DNA of 64,000 nt from Branchiostoma floridae (taxonomy: Eukaryota > Chordata > Leptocardii > Amphioxiformes > Branchiostomatidae): positions 10,879,478-10,943,477 of the forward strand of contig NC_049981.1 in the NCBI RefSeq assembly GCF_000003815.2. Reading direction: 5' to 3'. Each line of letters starts with the position of its first letter. The stretch's first letter is position 1. This document shows positions 44,579-57,700 of the stretch, piece by piece. Both the position numbers and the translations under genes were made by a program. Below the pieces are notes generated by a model. The model was not told the origin of the DNA, made no database searches, and was given only the letters and a program-made list of their open reading frames with translations.

Positions 44579-47500
44579 TCACTCATAACCCCTGCAAGAC
44601 AGAAACATTAAAAATAATGAATTTTACTGTAACTTCATGCGTCAAAAGGCAGGTCTTCTACAGTATGATTTAACAAACATATAAAAAACATATATAGGAA
44701 AGTATATACCAACAATACATGTCATTGATTCAAATGTACATTTGTATTGAACAAACTAACTGAAACTTGAATGTAATTTCATTTATGTACAGTACCATCA
44801 ACTTTCATAATTCCACCATTGTTATAAATGCCTTTTCAAGATTGTCTTGAACACTTAAATATCTGAAGTTTATATACGTCAGGATTATATACATCTCTTT
44901 AAATCACTTTAAATCCATGTATTTTTTCTGATGTGGTGACATTGTGCCTTTATGGCATTCCGTGGAATTATGAGAGTTGATGTTACTGGTACATTGACAT
45001 TTTTTTGTACTTTGGACCTGTACTTGAAGTCAAATCTGTCTCAAGAAATGTGTCTTACGAAATCTTAAAATTGGCCTGAGATTTTTGTTTTACTTACTTG
45101 ATGAGATGTGCAATGCTCCAGTTGGCCTCAGCTGACCTGGGCTGTAGAATCTCCACTCCTGCTGCTGTCACTATGGCAAACTCAAACTGTGGAGGAAAAC
45201 ACAACATACATGTACCAGGGTTGGACAAGTTCAATTGTCCAAGGCATGTGAAAATGCCAATCGGACAAGCCCATGTCCAACCCCACTTGCCTGACTGGGC
45301 AAGTAAGATTGTTTCATGAGTGGGGCCCTCCTCTCCACTACAGCATTTCCCTGTTGCAAGTGCTGATGTTTTTGTTGTTACTGTAAATGCAGAAATGTTC
45401 GCGGTGGATTAATGTTCGCGGTTTTCGCGGCGGCCGCTTCACCGCGAATTTAAAACCACCGCGAACATTTTTCCATAACAGTAAGAGACCACAGTGCATT
45501 GTGCTACCGCGAAATGAAAACCACAGCGAAAAGTCCATTTTCCCGCTACCGCGAAATTAAATCCCCGTGAACTTGAATGCATTTACAGTACTTTTCCCCC
45601 GGTTCACCACCAATTATTGTCACCAAAGAGGAAACAAACTATGAAATGCCTCTGAAATACTTCTATCCAACTTTCTGTTCATGTTTTAATCAACCTCAAT
45701 CTATATCTCAGATATCCCCAAAATAAAAGAATTCCATTGTTGGAAGTGAAAATACATAGCAAAGGGTCATTCGAATTTTGGGCAAGTGAAATGTTGGTTT
45801 GGGCAAGTAAATTTTGAAAACTTCATGAAAGCCTCATATTTGAACTACAACTAGTTTGTAACTGGGAGACCCTAGGTTCAAATCCTGGGAAAGCATCTTG
45901 GTTGGGGCTGAGCCCATCTTTAGGAAGTGGCATAAAATGGGAGTCAAGTTAAAGTTAAAGGTAAAGCCCATCCCTGTAATGATATACCCTGCAACTGCAA
46001 CAGTAAAAAAAAATATTGCTCTATATACCACTATTCTATTAGAAGGCAACACAAGGGTTTCACCATGAGCTCTCACAATGAACATAAAACTACTGTGAGG
46101 ATTTCATGATTAACAGTAGCGGCCTACCTTGTTAAAGGACCGGGCATCCCTGTAGAACAGGACCTTCAGACATCTCTCCAGTAACTCCAGCGCCTCGGAC
46201 TGGGACATGTTCGGCTTCTTCTCAAGGGCATCTCTTAGAAGTGGCTGCAAGGAGAACAAGAGTTCAAAGATACCACAACTCTGTTATCATATGTCTTGTT
46301 TTATTGTAGTTCATTCAATATGAAAATAAGATATTGATTGGCTTTATCTAACTGCAAAAATACCAACAAACCCAAAACAATACCTTGCCATAAACTAGTC
46401 TAGTAGCCCATTCCATTGATGCCATGACCTGGACTATCAAGTCTGATAGTGATAATGGATTAGTTCTACCACCTCTGAGCTGTACTTCCTGATAATCTTC
46501 CTGACAAATTGGTCAAAAATTCCACATCTGTCATTTTACACAACACAGTTCATCTTTGATTCAGCAATACCAGTGCAGCTGTATTGATAATACAATAGTA
46601 AAGTTTTGTTTCCTACCTGTGCCATGTATGCCCCCATTCCTGTTGCTATTGTAGGTGCTTCATAGGCAACTCCTATCTTGTCCACATAGCCCAGGAATCT
46701 GTGGATGATGTTAAAACAATGTCAGCAATGAAAAGAACATGACTTGTCTTACTTTCAACATTCCTTGTAGTTGTATGTAACCACACATTTTGAACAGACC
46801 ATAAATTCATATCTTACTCCAAAAGGGGAAATGAGGTTTCTGTGGTGTTTTAGCCTGTGGTGGAAACAATTACATTGTTCAAAAGTAATACATTGAAAAC
46901 ATTGCTGGTGTCTTTATTTTTGTGAAAATTGTGAAACTAAAACCACTGCAAAATTTTCAAGATTTACAGTCTTGTTAATACCAAAAGTCTAAACACAAAT
47001 GGATAAATCCTAAACACTAGTGACAAGTCAAGTAAATAGATATTAAGTACATACGGCTCGCCGTTGTTGAATCCACCAATGACCACCTGGTTCCAGAGCG
47101 GGTTGAACCTTGTTCTACGGTTGTACATCACACGCGTCAGCCACGAGAAAATGGCCTTGGGCGAGAAGGAATGTCCATCGCCTAGCAACTCGTCATCTAT
47201 GCTGTATGCAGAGGGGAAGAGTGAGATTCACCATGTGAGAATTTTGTCTTTACAAGAAAAATTTGACAAGAAACACTTGTTAGCAAATACAGCATATTTC
47301 CCTCCCCCATACAGTCATCCCTAACAATTTTACAGGTACAAGTACACTCAACGTTCATGTCTTGACCTTAAACAATCTTACAGGTACATCTTCCTGACCT
47401 CCAACCAGATGTTAGGGTTGTTAGATATGTCACATAAATGGGAAAATGCAACAATTTTGCCGCTTCCTCACTCACATTTTTTGATCCAGGACTTCCTTGA

Positions 47501-48486
47501 GAAACTGGTAGTCTGCGTAGTCGCCCGCCCCGGCCAGGACCGTCGTGTTGTTGACCTTCATGACGCGGGAGATGTTACGGTACCGCGCCAGCGAACCGTA
47601 GGAACCGAGCATGTCGGCCGCCACCACCACTCCTCCGTCAAACTTCACTCCCAACACTGATGTACCCATGGTCATGGGGTGGCTGTAAACAAACAAACAA
47701 ATGGTTATTGTGACGGAGATGTATTATACGATATTGTACGGGACTGTCTATGGTAAACGTCACCCCTTTCGTTGGGTTCTTTCACACGCAGAAGTTTGAC
47801 ACTTGAGACTATTGCTTGAAACTTGTGCATAACACTAGGCGGTCGGCTTTTCAGTGTGCATCCCCATCTGCTAAAACCATCCTTTAACCCAAGATCATCC
47901 TGCCCAATTTCTTCCACAAGGCAAAGTATCTGAGTAACTTACAAGAATCATATTAATTTTTTTGTCTATCAATTTTTAATATGTGAACTAAAACTATGGA
48001 AATTTTTGAATGTGGTGAATAATACCATAATATTCATGGAAAAAGAGTTTGCAAGCAATCTTATATTAGCTGAATGCTAAACGAATCCCGTGCAGGGGCA
48101 AACACCAGTTTATCTATGGCAAGACTCTTTCAACAATGCACTGGCAAAATTTGATTCTTGTTGTTGTTGTTGTTGTTGTCCTCGTTTAACGTCTATTATT
48201 TCGCTAGACGTGGCCTCTTGGTGCTGAGTAACACATTCTACTCTACTCATGTGTGGGGAGGGGGGCGCATGCTGAATCATTGTCATGCACCAAAACACGA
48301 AGATTTCAAATCCTCTCTGTAGTCTTCATGCTGACTCAATCTCGCCAACGCTTTGCACACTTACAGTGTATGCTTTGTAGGTCCATGCTGCGGGGTTGTT
48401 GTCCCGCCAGGCGTGCTGTAAAAACCGCCAGGACTCGGTCCGTTTCCCCAAAGTTCACCAGAAAATCCAAAGTGTTCGGCAGCCAT
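44579..48486 (-). CDS. PSMB4: 20S proteasome subunit beta type-4 (beta-7)
   Basis: Seven minus-strand exons agree in phase: 48486-48365 (start), 47682-47476, 47201-47055, 46698-46617, 46244-46128, 45186-45098, and a 13-nt last exon 44591-44579, giving 258 residues. The N-terminal propeptide leads into [20 protein letters not shown] and [19 protein letters not shown], then [32 protein letters not shown] and a C-terminus LIKGYE. This is the non-catalytic beta-7 subunit; Gly-Thr-Ser stands where other beta subunits have their active-site Thr, but the family is inactive. It sits in the inner beta ring of the 20S core, where its C-terminal tail helps lock the two halves together. Its start codon is 275 bp from that of divergent MNS1. 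Confidence 0.96.
45195..45310. repeat. Inverted repeat around TTGTCC/GGACAA
   Basis: TTGGACAAGTTCAATTGTCCAA is a near palindrome, followed by GGACAAGCCCATGTCCAA and CTTGCCTGACTGGGCAAG. Related GGGCAAGT strings recur at 45780-45810. It looks like a decayed fold-back element in a PSMB4 intron. Confidence 0.45.
45379..45590. mobile_element. TA-flanked palindromic MITE, copy 3
   Basis: TA-CTGTAAATGCAGAAATG at the left, GAATGCATTTACAG-TA at the right, with long CGCGG/CCGCG arms. In the last-but-one gap of PSMB4 coding exons. Confidence 0.88.
45836..45990. mobile_element. tRNA-like SINE fragment
   Basis: TAGGTTCAAATCCTGG is a good RNA polymerase III B box, preceded by AGTTTGTAACTGGGAGACCC. The rest resembles no tRNA fold that I can complete, so a SINE head is more likely than a tRNA gene. 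Confidence 0.4.
48159..48179. repeat. (TTG)n microsatellite
   Basis: About six TTG units in PSMB4 intron 1. Confidence 0.9.
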
Positions 48487-48761
48487 GTTGGAAAATACAG
48501 TGAAACCAAGCTCTCGCGATATAAAACGAGATTATTCTCCCGCGAGATTATATTGACCAATGAAAAATCGTGTAAAGAAACGGGTGGTGAGTTAAACCAA
48601 TCAGAGATCATGTAACAGTTTTGCCGATAGGATTGAAAACGAGGCTCCGGTTGCCGTAAGTTACCAAACATCTGTCTTGTATATTTGGCGGTACAGATTC
48701 GTAAAGAAGTCGTGAACAGTTTTTTGCAAGGAATTGAGAAACTATTGACACATTTTCCACC
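48487..48761. promoter_or_regulatory. Bidirectional promoter of PSMB4 and MNS1
   Basis: 275 bp between two divergent start codons. It holds TCTCGCGA (48512-48519) and an inverted TCTCGCGGG (CCCGCGAGA, 48539-48547), both close to the TCTCGCGAGA element common in vertebrate bidirectional promoters, plus two CCAAT strings (near 48558 and 48598). GTTGCCGTAAGTTAC near 48650 resembles an RFX X-box with one mismatch, which would suit a ciliary gene. The sites are seen; their use is inferred. Confidence 0.6.
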
Positions 48762-51700
48762 ATGGTGAGTACACTGAAGAAGTGTGAAGTGCTGTCAGCC
48801 TTAAGGTTCCCTTCTATGAGCCAGAAATTTCTAATTTTACTGGTGTTTTGGTATGTTTTGTGCTGGTAGTGCTATAGTGGTAGTCTTTTGCTTTGGGACC
48901 ATGAAAAGATTTTCTCTATCGTGTATGATTCTCATTGAATTATTTATGGCTTGTTCGTGACATAGTGCAAATGCTCAAGTGGAATCATCTTTGAGGTACA
49001 TTTTGTAGTGTTTCTGAGTGTAAACTTGAACTGTAAAGAAAACAATTTTAAAACTTTTACAGTGCAACTTCTTAAATTTGTGAATGAATGACAATGTGGG
49101 GGAGGGGCGTAGGAAAATTGTATCTGAATTAGTCTTTGTTACAGTTTGTTTTTGAATCTTTGTTTATAGGATTCTTGAGCACATCAATGTTTTCACAATC
49201 CGTTGGAGATTTAAAAATTAAGTAAACTATGGTTCACCATGTCTACTGTATGTCGTCCACTCTTTACTGTAAATGTATTTAAGTTCGCTGGGATTCAATT
49301 TCGCGCTAGCGGGAAAAATGACTTTTCGCGGTGGTTTTAATTTCGCGGTAACACCATAGACGGCAGTCTAATACCATGATAGAGAAATGTTCGCGGCGGT
49401 TTTAAATTGTGGTCACCGCGAAAACCGCGAACATTAATCCACCGCGAACATTTCTGCATTTACAGTATGCTTTCTATTCTTGGAGATTAAAGAAAACTAT
49501 GTTTCACCATGACTATGTCTCCTCATACATCTGCTTGGAGATTGAAGAAAACCACCTGTTTTTTTTCCATGTCTATAACCCGCGCGTCTGCTTTGAGATT
49601 GAAAAAAAAACATTTTCCAGTCTTCAAGCAGATGTATGGATATGTCATAGACATGCCGGTGAAACATGGTTTTCTTCAATCTCCAAGCAGATTTTAAAAG
49701 TTAACCCACGTGTTTCGCAGGCATCTCTACGGCGCGGTATGGACCAGGCGTACCAGGACCGCATGCGGACGGAGAACCGGCGCCAGGAGGAGCTGAGGGA
49801 GGACCGGATGAAGATGCTGTCCCAGGATCGGCTCCTGGCGGCCAACATGGCTAGCGACGAGCGCGTGGAGAACAAACGCTTCATCCGGCGCCTACAGCAG
49901 CAGCAGACGGAGAGGGAGATGGAGGAATCACTCGCTAAGGTGAATAGTCAACCATTTTAGTTTTCAGGAAGGGAAAGGAGGTTTTTGTGTTGTTTTATCA
50001 TTAAGGCCACAGCAAGTAGATTTTATGGATGACATCAGCGCGCATTAATTTTCACCTGATTTCGAAAAAAACAAACCAGAAATTTTGTTGCCCTGTGACT
50101 GTGGTCAACATGCCAAAAACGGGCAAAAATGACAACTTGATGCTTTAATAGTTTCACTGCCTAACACATAATCTACTAAGCTAAAACCTTTTGGCTGGTG
50201 GCATGTCGGTTTTCCAAACATGTCCCCTGGGGTTTTCTCATTCAAAATTCTTACTTAACTATTTATGCGTAAGTCAATCAGATTTTTTCCCAAAACATTT
50301 TCAGGCCCTTCGTCCATGTTAGCCCTAGGAAGCGGATGTTCGAAGTCATAATAAACTTGTAATTCTGTACAATCTTGTCATACATGTATCCAACGCTCAT
50401 CCCAACACAACATAGACTGCTGCAATGGCCAAGGATGTAAAGTGTTAGCCTTGCATTCAGTCGGTTGTGCTTTTGATAAAAAGCTAAGTTATGAAAAGAC
50501 TTACTGGCACATACTGCTTAGTACTCAGCAAAAAGAGTTTGGAAGTTGAACTCACTCCATTACAAGTTGACTAGCCCCCTGCTGTAGTGACTGTACAAAG
50601 TCGTGTTGGCCCAAGGACTTTTGAAACAATGAATATTTTCTGGTGTGGATAAGTCTTTTAGTACAACATAAGCTATCACTTGCTAAGATGTACAAACAAA
50701 AAAAACAAACAAAAAATTTCCGGGAAGGGTTTGAGAGTCTATAGGGGTGTCATTTTTAATATAGTCGAACAAAATTTCAGTGTCCCGTGCCGGGAATCGA
50801 ACCCGGGCCGCATGGGTGAAAGCCATAAATCCTAACCACTAGACCACACGGGAGAACTAATTAACCGCTCTGACTTTTGGTTGAAAACCATGACGTCCAC
50901 AAACTTGACTTACTGTGAATGCATTTAAGTTCGTGGGGATTTAATTTTGCGGTAGCAGGAAAAAGGACTTTTCATGGTGATTTTAAGTTTGCAGTAGCAC
51001 CATACACTGTAGTCTCTTACTACCACAAAAACCGCGAACATTAAGCCACCGTGAAAGTTTCTGCATTTACAGTAAGTCTGTCCTCTCAGGTATGCTGGAA
51101 CCCCCCAAGCAATGTACCGGTAATTATTTTGCAGTTGTCATCGGGGCTCAATTGTACACGCCCAGACTCCCTGGCCCAGCAGCACCCTAGTCCCTGATCT
51201 TTTCTATCCTTCAATTCAAAGCATGTCGTAGGTTTGCTAGCTTTTCTCTACTACATTTTCTCTGCATTCATGTAACATAAAAGGCTACATTGTAATGAAC
51301 AAATGCCTACTACTACTAGCGTTGTGAAAATATAATTTTCAGGTGAATTAGAGGTGAGCAAGAGCTATTTACAGGGTGTACCTGGTTAAGCAAATGGCCT
51401 GTGGCTGAGAAAAACAAATACACGCTCGAGCGCACACACACACACACACAGTCCGAGCGCAAGATGGGGTTCCCCCCCCCCTCTTGTTGGGGGGGGTATG
51501 GGGGGCCTCCCCCAGAAAATTTTTAAGAAATAGAGGCTCTCTGGTGTATTTTAGAGCCATCTCTGAGCAAATTTTGAAAACAAACTAACACTAACAGTAA
51601 CACTGACTTTTTGTCATGTCTGTGGCTGTCTAGTTCACGTTAGGGAATTTTTTTTAGCAACCACCACTGAGGACAAACCTAACGAAGGCTAGTTCTTCCT

Positions 51701-54700
51701 TCTTAATATTCATAAATGACGCCGCGCTACACAAACAATATCGCAAAATTATTTGTACCTGGCTGCCGATTTGCCTGTCTCCGCGAAGCGGCTCGCGCTC
51801 CTATAAAATCGCATAGAAATCTCGTGGGATCTGAGGGGCTTGCCGGAGACGATTTTGAAAGTGTCTAATGCATTTGAAATTGCATATATTTCGGACTCTT
51901 TTTACTTCTGTGGTGGCAATTGATGACGATTAATCGGGGGGAAATGGCAACAAAAACGTCAGCACGATCATCACGGCGTCACTGATCAGAACTGTAGTGG
52001 GGAGGGGGGTGTCGGCGCACAACGCCGATTTTCCCAAGGCGGGGTCGACCGGTCGCTTCTCTCTAGCCGATGACGGACGATAGAAATCATCAGTTTATCA
52101 AAAATATATAATCAACTTCCGCTAATTTTCTGGAGATCTTACAAAATTTCCATGCTCTTTCTATATCTTTAAGCGCCGATTTTGGCTTACAGCGACCCAC
52201 CAGTTTCATGGCCTCGGAAAAATTGATGCGGCCACGCTCCCTCCCCGGGCTTTTACCGTAAGTTTACGTGACTCGGAAGACCCACTAGTAATTGCAAACT
52301 GCAAGTTTCTCTAAATAATTACCAGAAATCTCCTTTCAAATAAGCGAATTAGTTTGATAACGTTGTCAATATTCTTGGCATAACTTCCGAAGACCTCTAG
52401 TAGCCTAGGTTTATGTAGCCAATTTATTTTTTTTGCCAGCTGAAGGGGGCGCCTGGCGCGCCGCCCCCTGGATCAGCGCGTGGCATCCCCTTTCTTGTAG
52501 CTGAAAATTGAAATTGTTTTCTGGTCCTGTCAGGCGGAGGAGTCTCGTAAACTCCGGGAGCAGCAGATGGAGCAGGAGGAGCGTCTGGCGAGGGAGATGG
52601 AGCGGATCAAACTGGAGACCATGAGAGACGAGAAGATGAGACAACAGATCAGGGAGAGCAGGTCAGCATGTCTGAAAACTACTGAATATACAGTCAAGTT
52701 CATGGGGATTTGATTTCGCGGTATGGGGAAAATGGAGTATTTGCAATGGTTTTGGATTGTACAGTAAGGGTGGCCTTAGGTTGGTCAATTTCTATTCTTT
52801 TTTACATGCAAATTCTGGAAAAATGGTCCAGAAACTTCTTTAGCCTGTTGCCATAAAGGGGTTCTAGGCAGAAAGAAAGCTATCTTGAGGGGTTGTGTAC
52901 CAAGTATTATCACTGCAAAATATGAGCCAAATCTATTTTTTTTACCTTTGCCACCATTGTTTGACCCTTACAGACATTTGCTCTTAAAACTTCCAGAAGC
53001 AAATATCTTATTTTTATCCAGTTGTAGAAATTGAATTACCTTAGAAATATGAACATGTAGGACTAATGTAAGAATTGCTCATCTGTTCATTGGTTTCAAA
53101 GAAAGCAGTATATACCATTTTTCAAGTCTTCAGGGAAATGTTGCAAAATTGTGCATGATACTGGTAATAAAGGAGGGTATGAAAAGTTACTAATTGTTGA
53201 TGTTATTTTCCCCTGTGCAGTTTGGAGCTGCGTGAGTTAGAACAGAAGCTAAAGGCTGGGTACCTGAACAAGGAGAGGGCTGCACAACTGGCCGAGAAGG
53301 AAGCCATCAAGTACGATAAAATGGTACGTGGTTGTCCAGCGTTAGTGTCATGCTTTTACAAAGTGCTGTCTTCCACTTCTGTGATACATGTAAATAACCT
53401 TTAATGTCGTAGAGCACAGTGGCGTAGAATGGCCAAGTAGCTAGGCTAACAGACACAAGATCGAGAGGTTATTAGTTTGATTCTTGATGTTCCTGGCATT
53501 ATGTCCTATAGACACAGTGGATAACTGCCCCTACGGCCTCAAAAAGGCTACCTTCAGTACCTGTTTTATTGTAGAGGTATAATAGGTTGTATCCTGTCAG
53601 TAAAAAATGCAGTAGGAGCCTCTTTCATGGCTTTTCAACAATGCATGTATTAAGATCTGCGAGGCATATTCTATATACTGTATGTGATAAATCTAGATTT
53701 GAACCGTATTTCTGTTTAATGTAACTAGCTAGTACCAGACTTTTAGCCAGGCATGCGTCAACGCGTCATCTGGACGCACTTTTCTTAGAATAACAAGAAA
53801 TTTGATGCCCTTGGACGCCCTTACACTACAGAGAAAATCGTCTGACAAGCATGAAATTCTGATTGACCAGGGATGCTACCAGGTCAACTGTGGTCACAGT
53901 CTTCTACTGTGACCTCTGGAACAGTATTTTTGCCTCTTGGGATACCTAAGAATGCACTTTTTTAACTTAAAATCATCAAAAACTCTGCACCATGGAAGGT
54001 GGAAGCCCCCAGACCCTACAATAGTCACTTACCGCGACTCACCAATAAGTTTGGACTCCCTATTATAAAATCCTAGCTAAAATCCTGCTAGCTACTGTTA
54101 CAAAGGGTCAAATCTGAACAGAATTAGTGAGAAATCCGCAATAAGGTATAAAAAATAAATGTTTCCCTGCAGTCTCGAGAGGCCGAGATTGCCCGGCTGA
54201 TGAAGGAGGAGTCGGAGCGAGCGTCCCAGCTGGAGCTGGAGCAGGAGGAGGCTCGGTACCTGGAGAAGATCCGCTATCAGCAGGAGCTGGAGAGGCAGCT
54301 GGAGGACCAGGAGCAGAAGAAACAACAGGCCTACGAGGAGTTCCTCAAGGTTTGCTATGTTTTATTAAATATAAGATAAGGCTTACGAGGAGTTCCTCAA
54401 GGTTGGTTATGTTTTATTTGTTTATTTTGCACGTAGAAACAATAACAATAAAGAAAAGTAATCAAAAGTGCAAGAGGAGGGAAAAAGCCTGCATGGCTTA
54501 CACAGGCTAATACTAATCAAAACACAAGTAGTAAATATAAGATAAGGCATATGAGGAGTTCATTGAAGGTTTGTGTGACAGTTCTGACAGTGAGAAATCG
54601 TTGATCTTTAAGTATTGGCTTTCCCAAAAGCAAAAATCTAAGAAAATTTTGGGGGTTTCATTATGTAGATGTAAATTCAGAAAACAAAATCTGATACATA

Positions 54701-57700
54701 TCTGTCAAAAAACCTCACTTAGCTCTAGCATCTTTAAAAAATGGATGCTGCTACTATCAAAAGGAATGTCTAGATTTCATGTCTATTTACTATGTTAAAT
54801 GTTTACTATGTTACTATTTACTCTGTTAAACCAGCAACTTGAGGATAAAAAAAGCAAATATGTAGCAGATTTGGTGTGCCATAGCATATCTAGTATGCAA
54901 CATAGTTAAAAAAGTTATTTCCGAAAAGACCTGCCAAACATGCCTACAAAACTGCTTGGCAAACATGCATCATGCTTTTTAAAATGATGGAGAGTGAGGA
55001 ATATTCCATGTTTGCTTGCAAATGTCAGCATTCCAGTTCAAGCCTTTGTCATCATCTTGTAGGAGGAGATCATAATTGATATACTATGAATATCTTTGAA
55101 AACGTTTGTTCTGATATTCAAATCTGTACTTGTTTCATGTAACTGTATCTCCTTTTTGGCGACACCTCGCAGGAGAAGCTGATGATCGATGAGATAGTGC
55201 GTAAGATCTACGAGGAGGACCAGCGGGAGATGGAGATGAAGCTGGAGAAGCAGCGCGCCACGCAGCGCTTCATCGAAGAGTTCAAGACCAAACGGGAGGA
55301 CTGGAAACGGCTGGAGCGCGAGAGAATGGAGGAGGAGAACAGGAGGTCAGGGGTCACTTCATGTGTTGTGATAGTGATGTGCAGAGGAGGTTATGCAACC
55401 ATCCCAGCATTCCTTGCAATACACATTCCACAAGACACATCTCAGATGACTGACTGTGTTAAACACATCATTTTGCCTTTGACAGTGCAGCAACTAGTCC
55501 TATTTGATCAGTTGATTTTCCTTTCTTCAATTCTCAAATGACAAATGTGCTAGCAGGTGTTAGGATGATCCTCATGATCTTTTACAATTTTTATAGCTAC
55601 CAAGCAGTATATTTAATTGTTAAAGGCTTTGATATGAATATGTCAGTGAGCCTACAACTTTACCCACTAGGCCAGTGCAGCGATAATTCATAACTCATAC
55701 TGAAGATACATGTTGATTTCTTACCACAGAATCCTGGAGTTTGCCTCGGTTCAGCAGGCACGTGAAGAACAGCGTATGGCGGAGATGAAAGAACGAGAGG
55801 AAGCCAAGGCCAAAGTTCAGTCTGAGGTGAGGCATCAACTTTCTGTCATCACAAAACAGAAATAGAAAGGCAACATTTTTTAGAAAACGTAGGATATTTT
55901 CCTGTCAGTGATTTGCCTTTTACATCATCTCGTTCCGAAGCCAAGCTGAGAGAGATATGATTCCTTTTTCTTTTTGCATAAAGGTTTTAGTGTATTGGCC
56001 AAGATGTGCAAAAATAAAAATGACTGGTTCTACCTCCCATTGCAGGTCTACTTCCCACTGGTAGGTGGCACTGCAGTGGGAAGAATAGAGTCTCAGACAT
56101 GACTAAGCTTGTATCCCCCCTTACCACAGATATGGCAGGAGTATAGATGTTCTGATCCATACAGTCTCCTTCATCCAGCAAGGGAGTCTCATTTTGTCTC
56201 TGTCTAAGCAGTTTGTTTGTTTGTTTGTTTATCTTAGCTTGCGAAGAAGGTAGCTGCAGCAAAGGAGGAACAGGAAGAGATGGAGCGGATCCGGATGGAG
56301 CTGTACCTGGAGGAGCAGGAGGAGGCGGAGAGACAGAAGGAGATGGACGAGTTTGAGCGCCGCATCAGACAGAGGCTGGAGCTGCAGAAAACTCACCGGG
56401 AACAGCTGGAGTACAAGAGACTCCGACAGGAGGTGGGGCATGGGTTCTTTATTCCCTCGTCTATTGGTTCAGATACTTTAATGGCCCATATGGTAACACT
56501 ACACAATATAGAAAGTAGATTTTCCTGCCATTTCTTTACTTAGTAAGTTAGATCAACACTTAGTTTCCGATATTCAAGAAGTGAGGTTACAACATCTTTG
56601 CACCATACACCATCTTTCAAACCAGTGTATAGTTTATAGTAATTTTTCTTTTAACAGTGAACATATTTTTAAAGGTAAACACACGTACACGTAAATTTTC
56701 GATGGCTATCAGTCCATCTTGTTCCTAATATTAACTGTGCTCATACGTGACTAATGAATCTCTTTAACGAGTGTATAGTTTGTTGTTGTTTAGAACAGAA
56801 AGATCTAGAAAGGCTCTAGTTTGAGATGGTTTTAGAAACTTTGCAGACCTTGTGCAGCTTGATTTTGTATTGTTTACGAACACCAGAAGTATTAAATTAT
56901 GATGCAGACATTATATGATGAGTAGGTCACTAAAAATTAGTCTGTGTAACACAAACTCCGCTGTCCAGCACTGTAACTGGCCACTCCCCGCGGAGGCTGG
57001 CGGATGTTGGGCGGGCTGCTATAAACGAGATTTAATCAGGCTAACTAAAAATAATTTTCCCTCCAGGCGGAGAGAGAGGAGGAGGAAGAGTTCCGTCAGC
57101 AGATGCTGTCCAAGTTTGCGGAGGACGACAGAATCGAGCAGATGAACGCGCAGAAGAGACGCATGAAGCAGCTGGAGCACAAACGTGCCGTGGAGAAACT
57201 CATCGAAGACAGGAGGAAACAATTCGCCGACGATAGGGTAAGGGATTCTACAAGTCTTCTGAATTTTCACTTTTGGTTGTTATGGAAGGTTATTAGAAAG
57301 GGAATGTATGTAAATGACTTTGACTAAAGTTTGAGTTAGTAGGGATTTAATGGCGTGTTTGTGTGCATGAGATGGTTAAAAGTTTGGAGCCAAACCGACT
57401 AAGGATTTTTGTAGTTATTCAAATTTGCGGTGAAGAGGTCACTGTAAATCAGAAATATTAATGCACCATGAAAATTTTGGCATTTACAGTATTCAGAGTC
57501 TAGCCTTTGGTTTCCCCAAAGTTTACAGGATGTTGAGAAGATATTTTGAAAACATATCATGAATATCTTGTAAAAACGTCAAACAAGAAGATTGAGTCAT
57601 TGAAAACTCAATTGTTTGACAAAGAAAGGTATTGGAAGTGAAAAACAGAAGATTTAGATACTTCCGCTTGCCAATGTGAAAGAATTCAGATGCAGACAGT

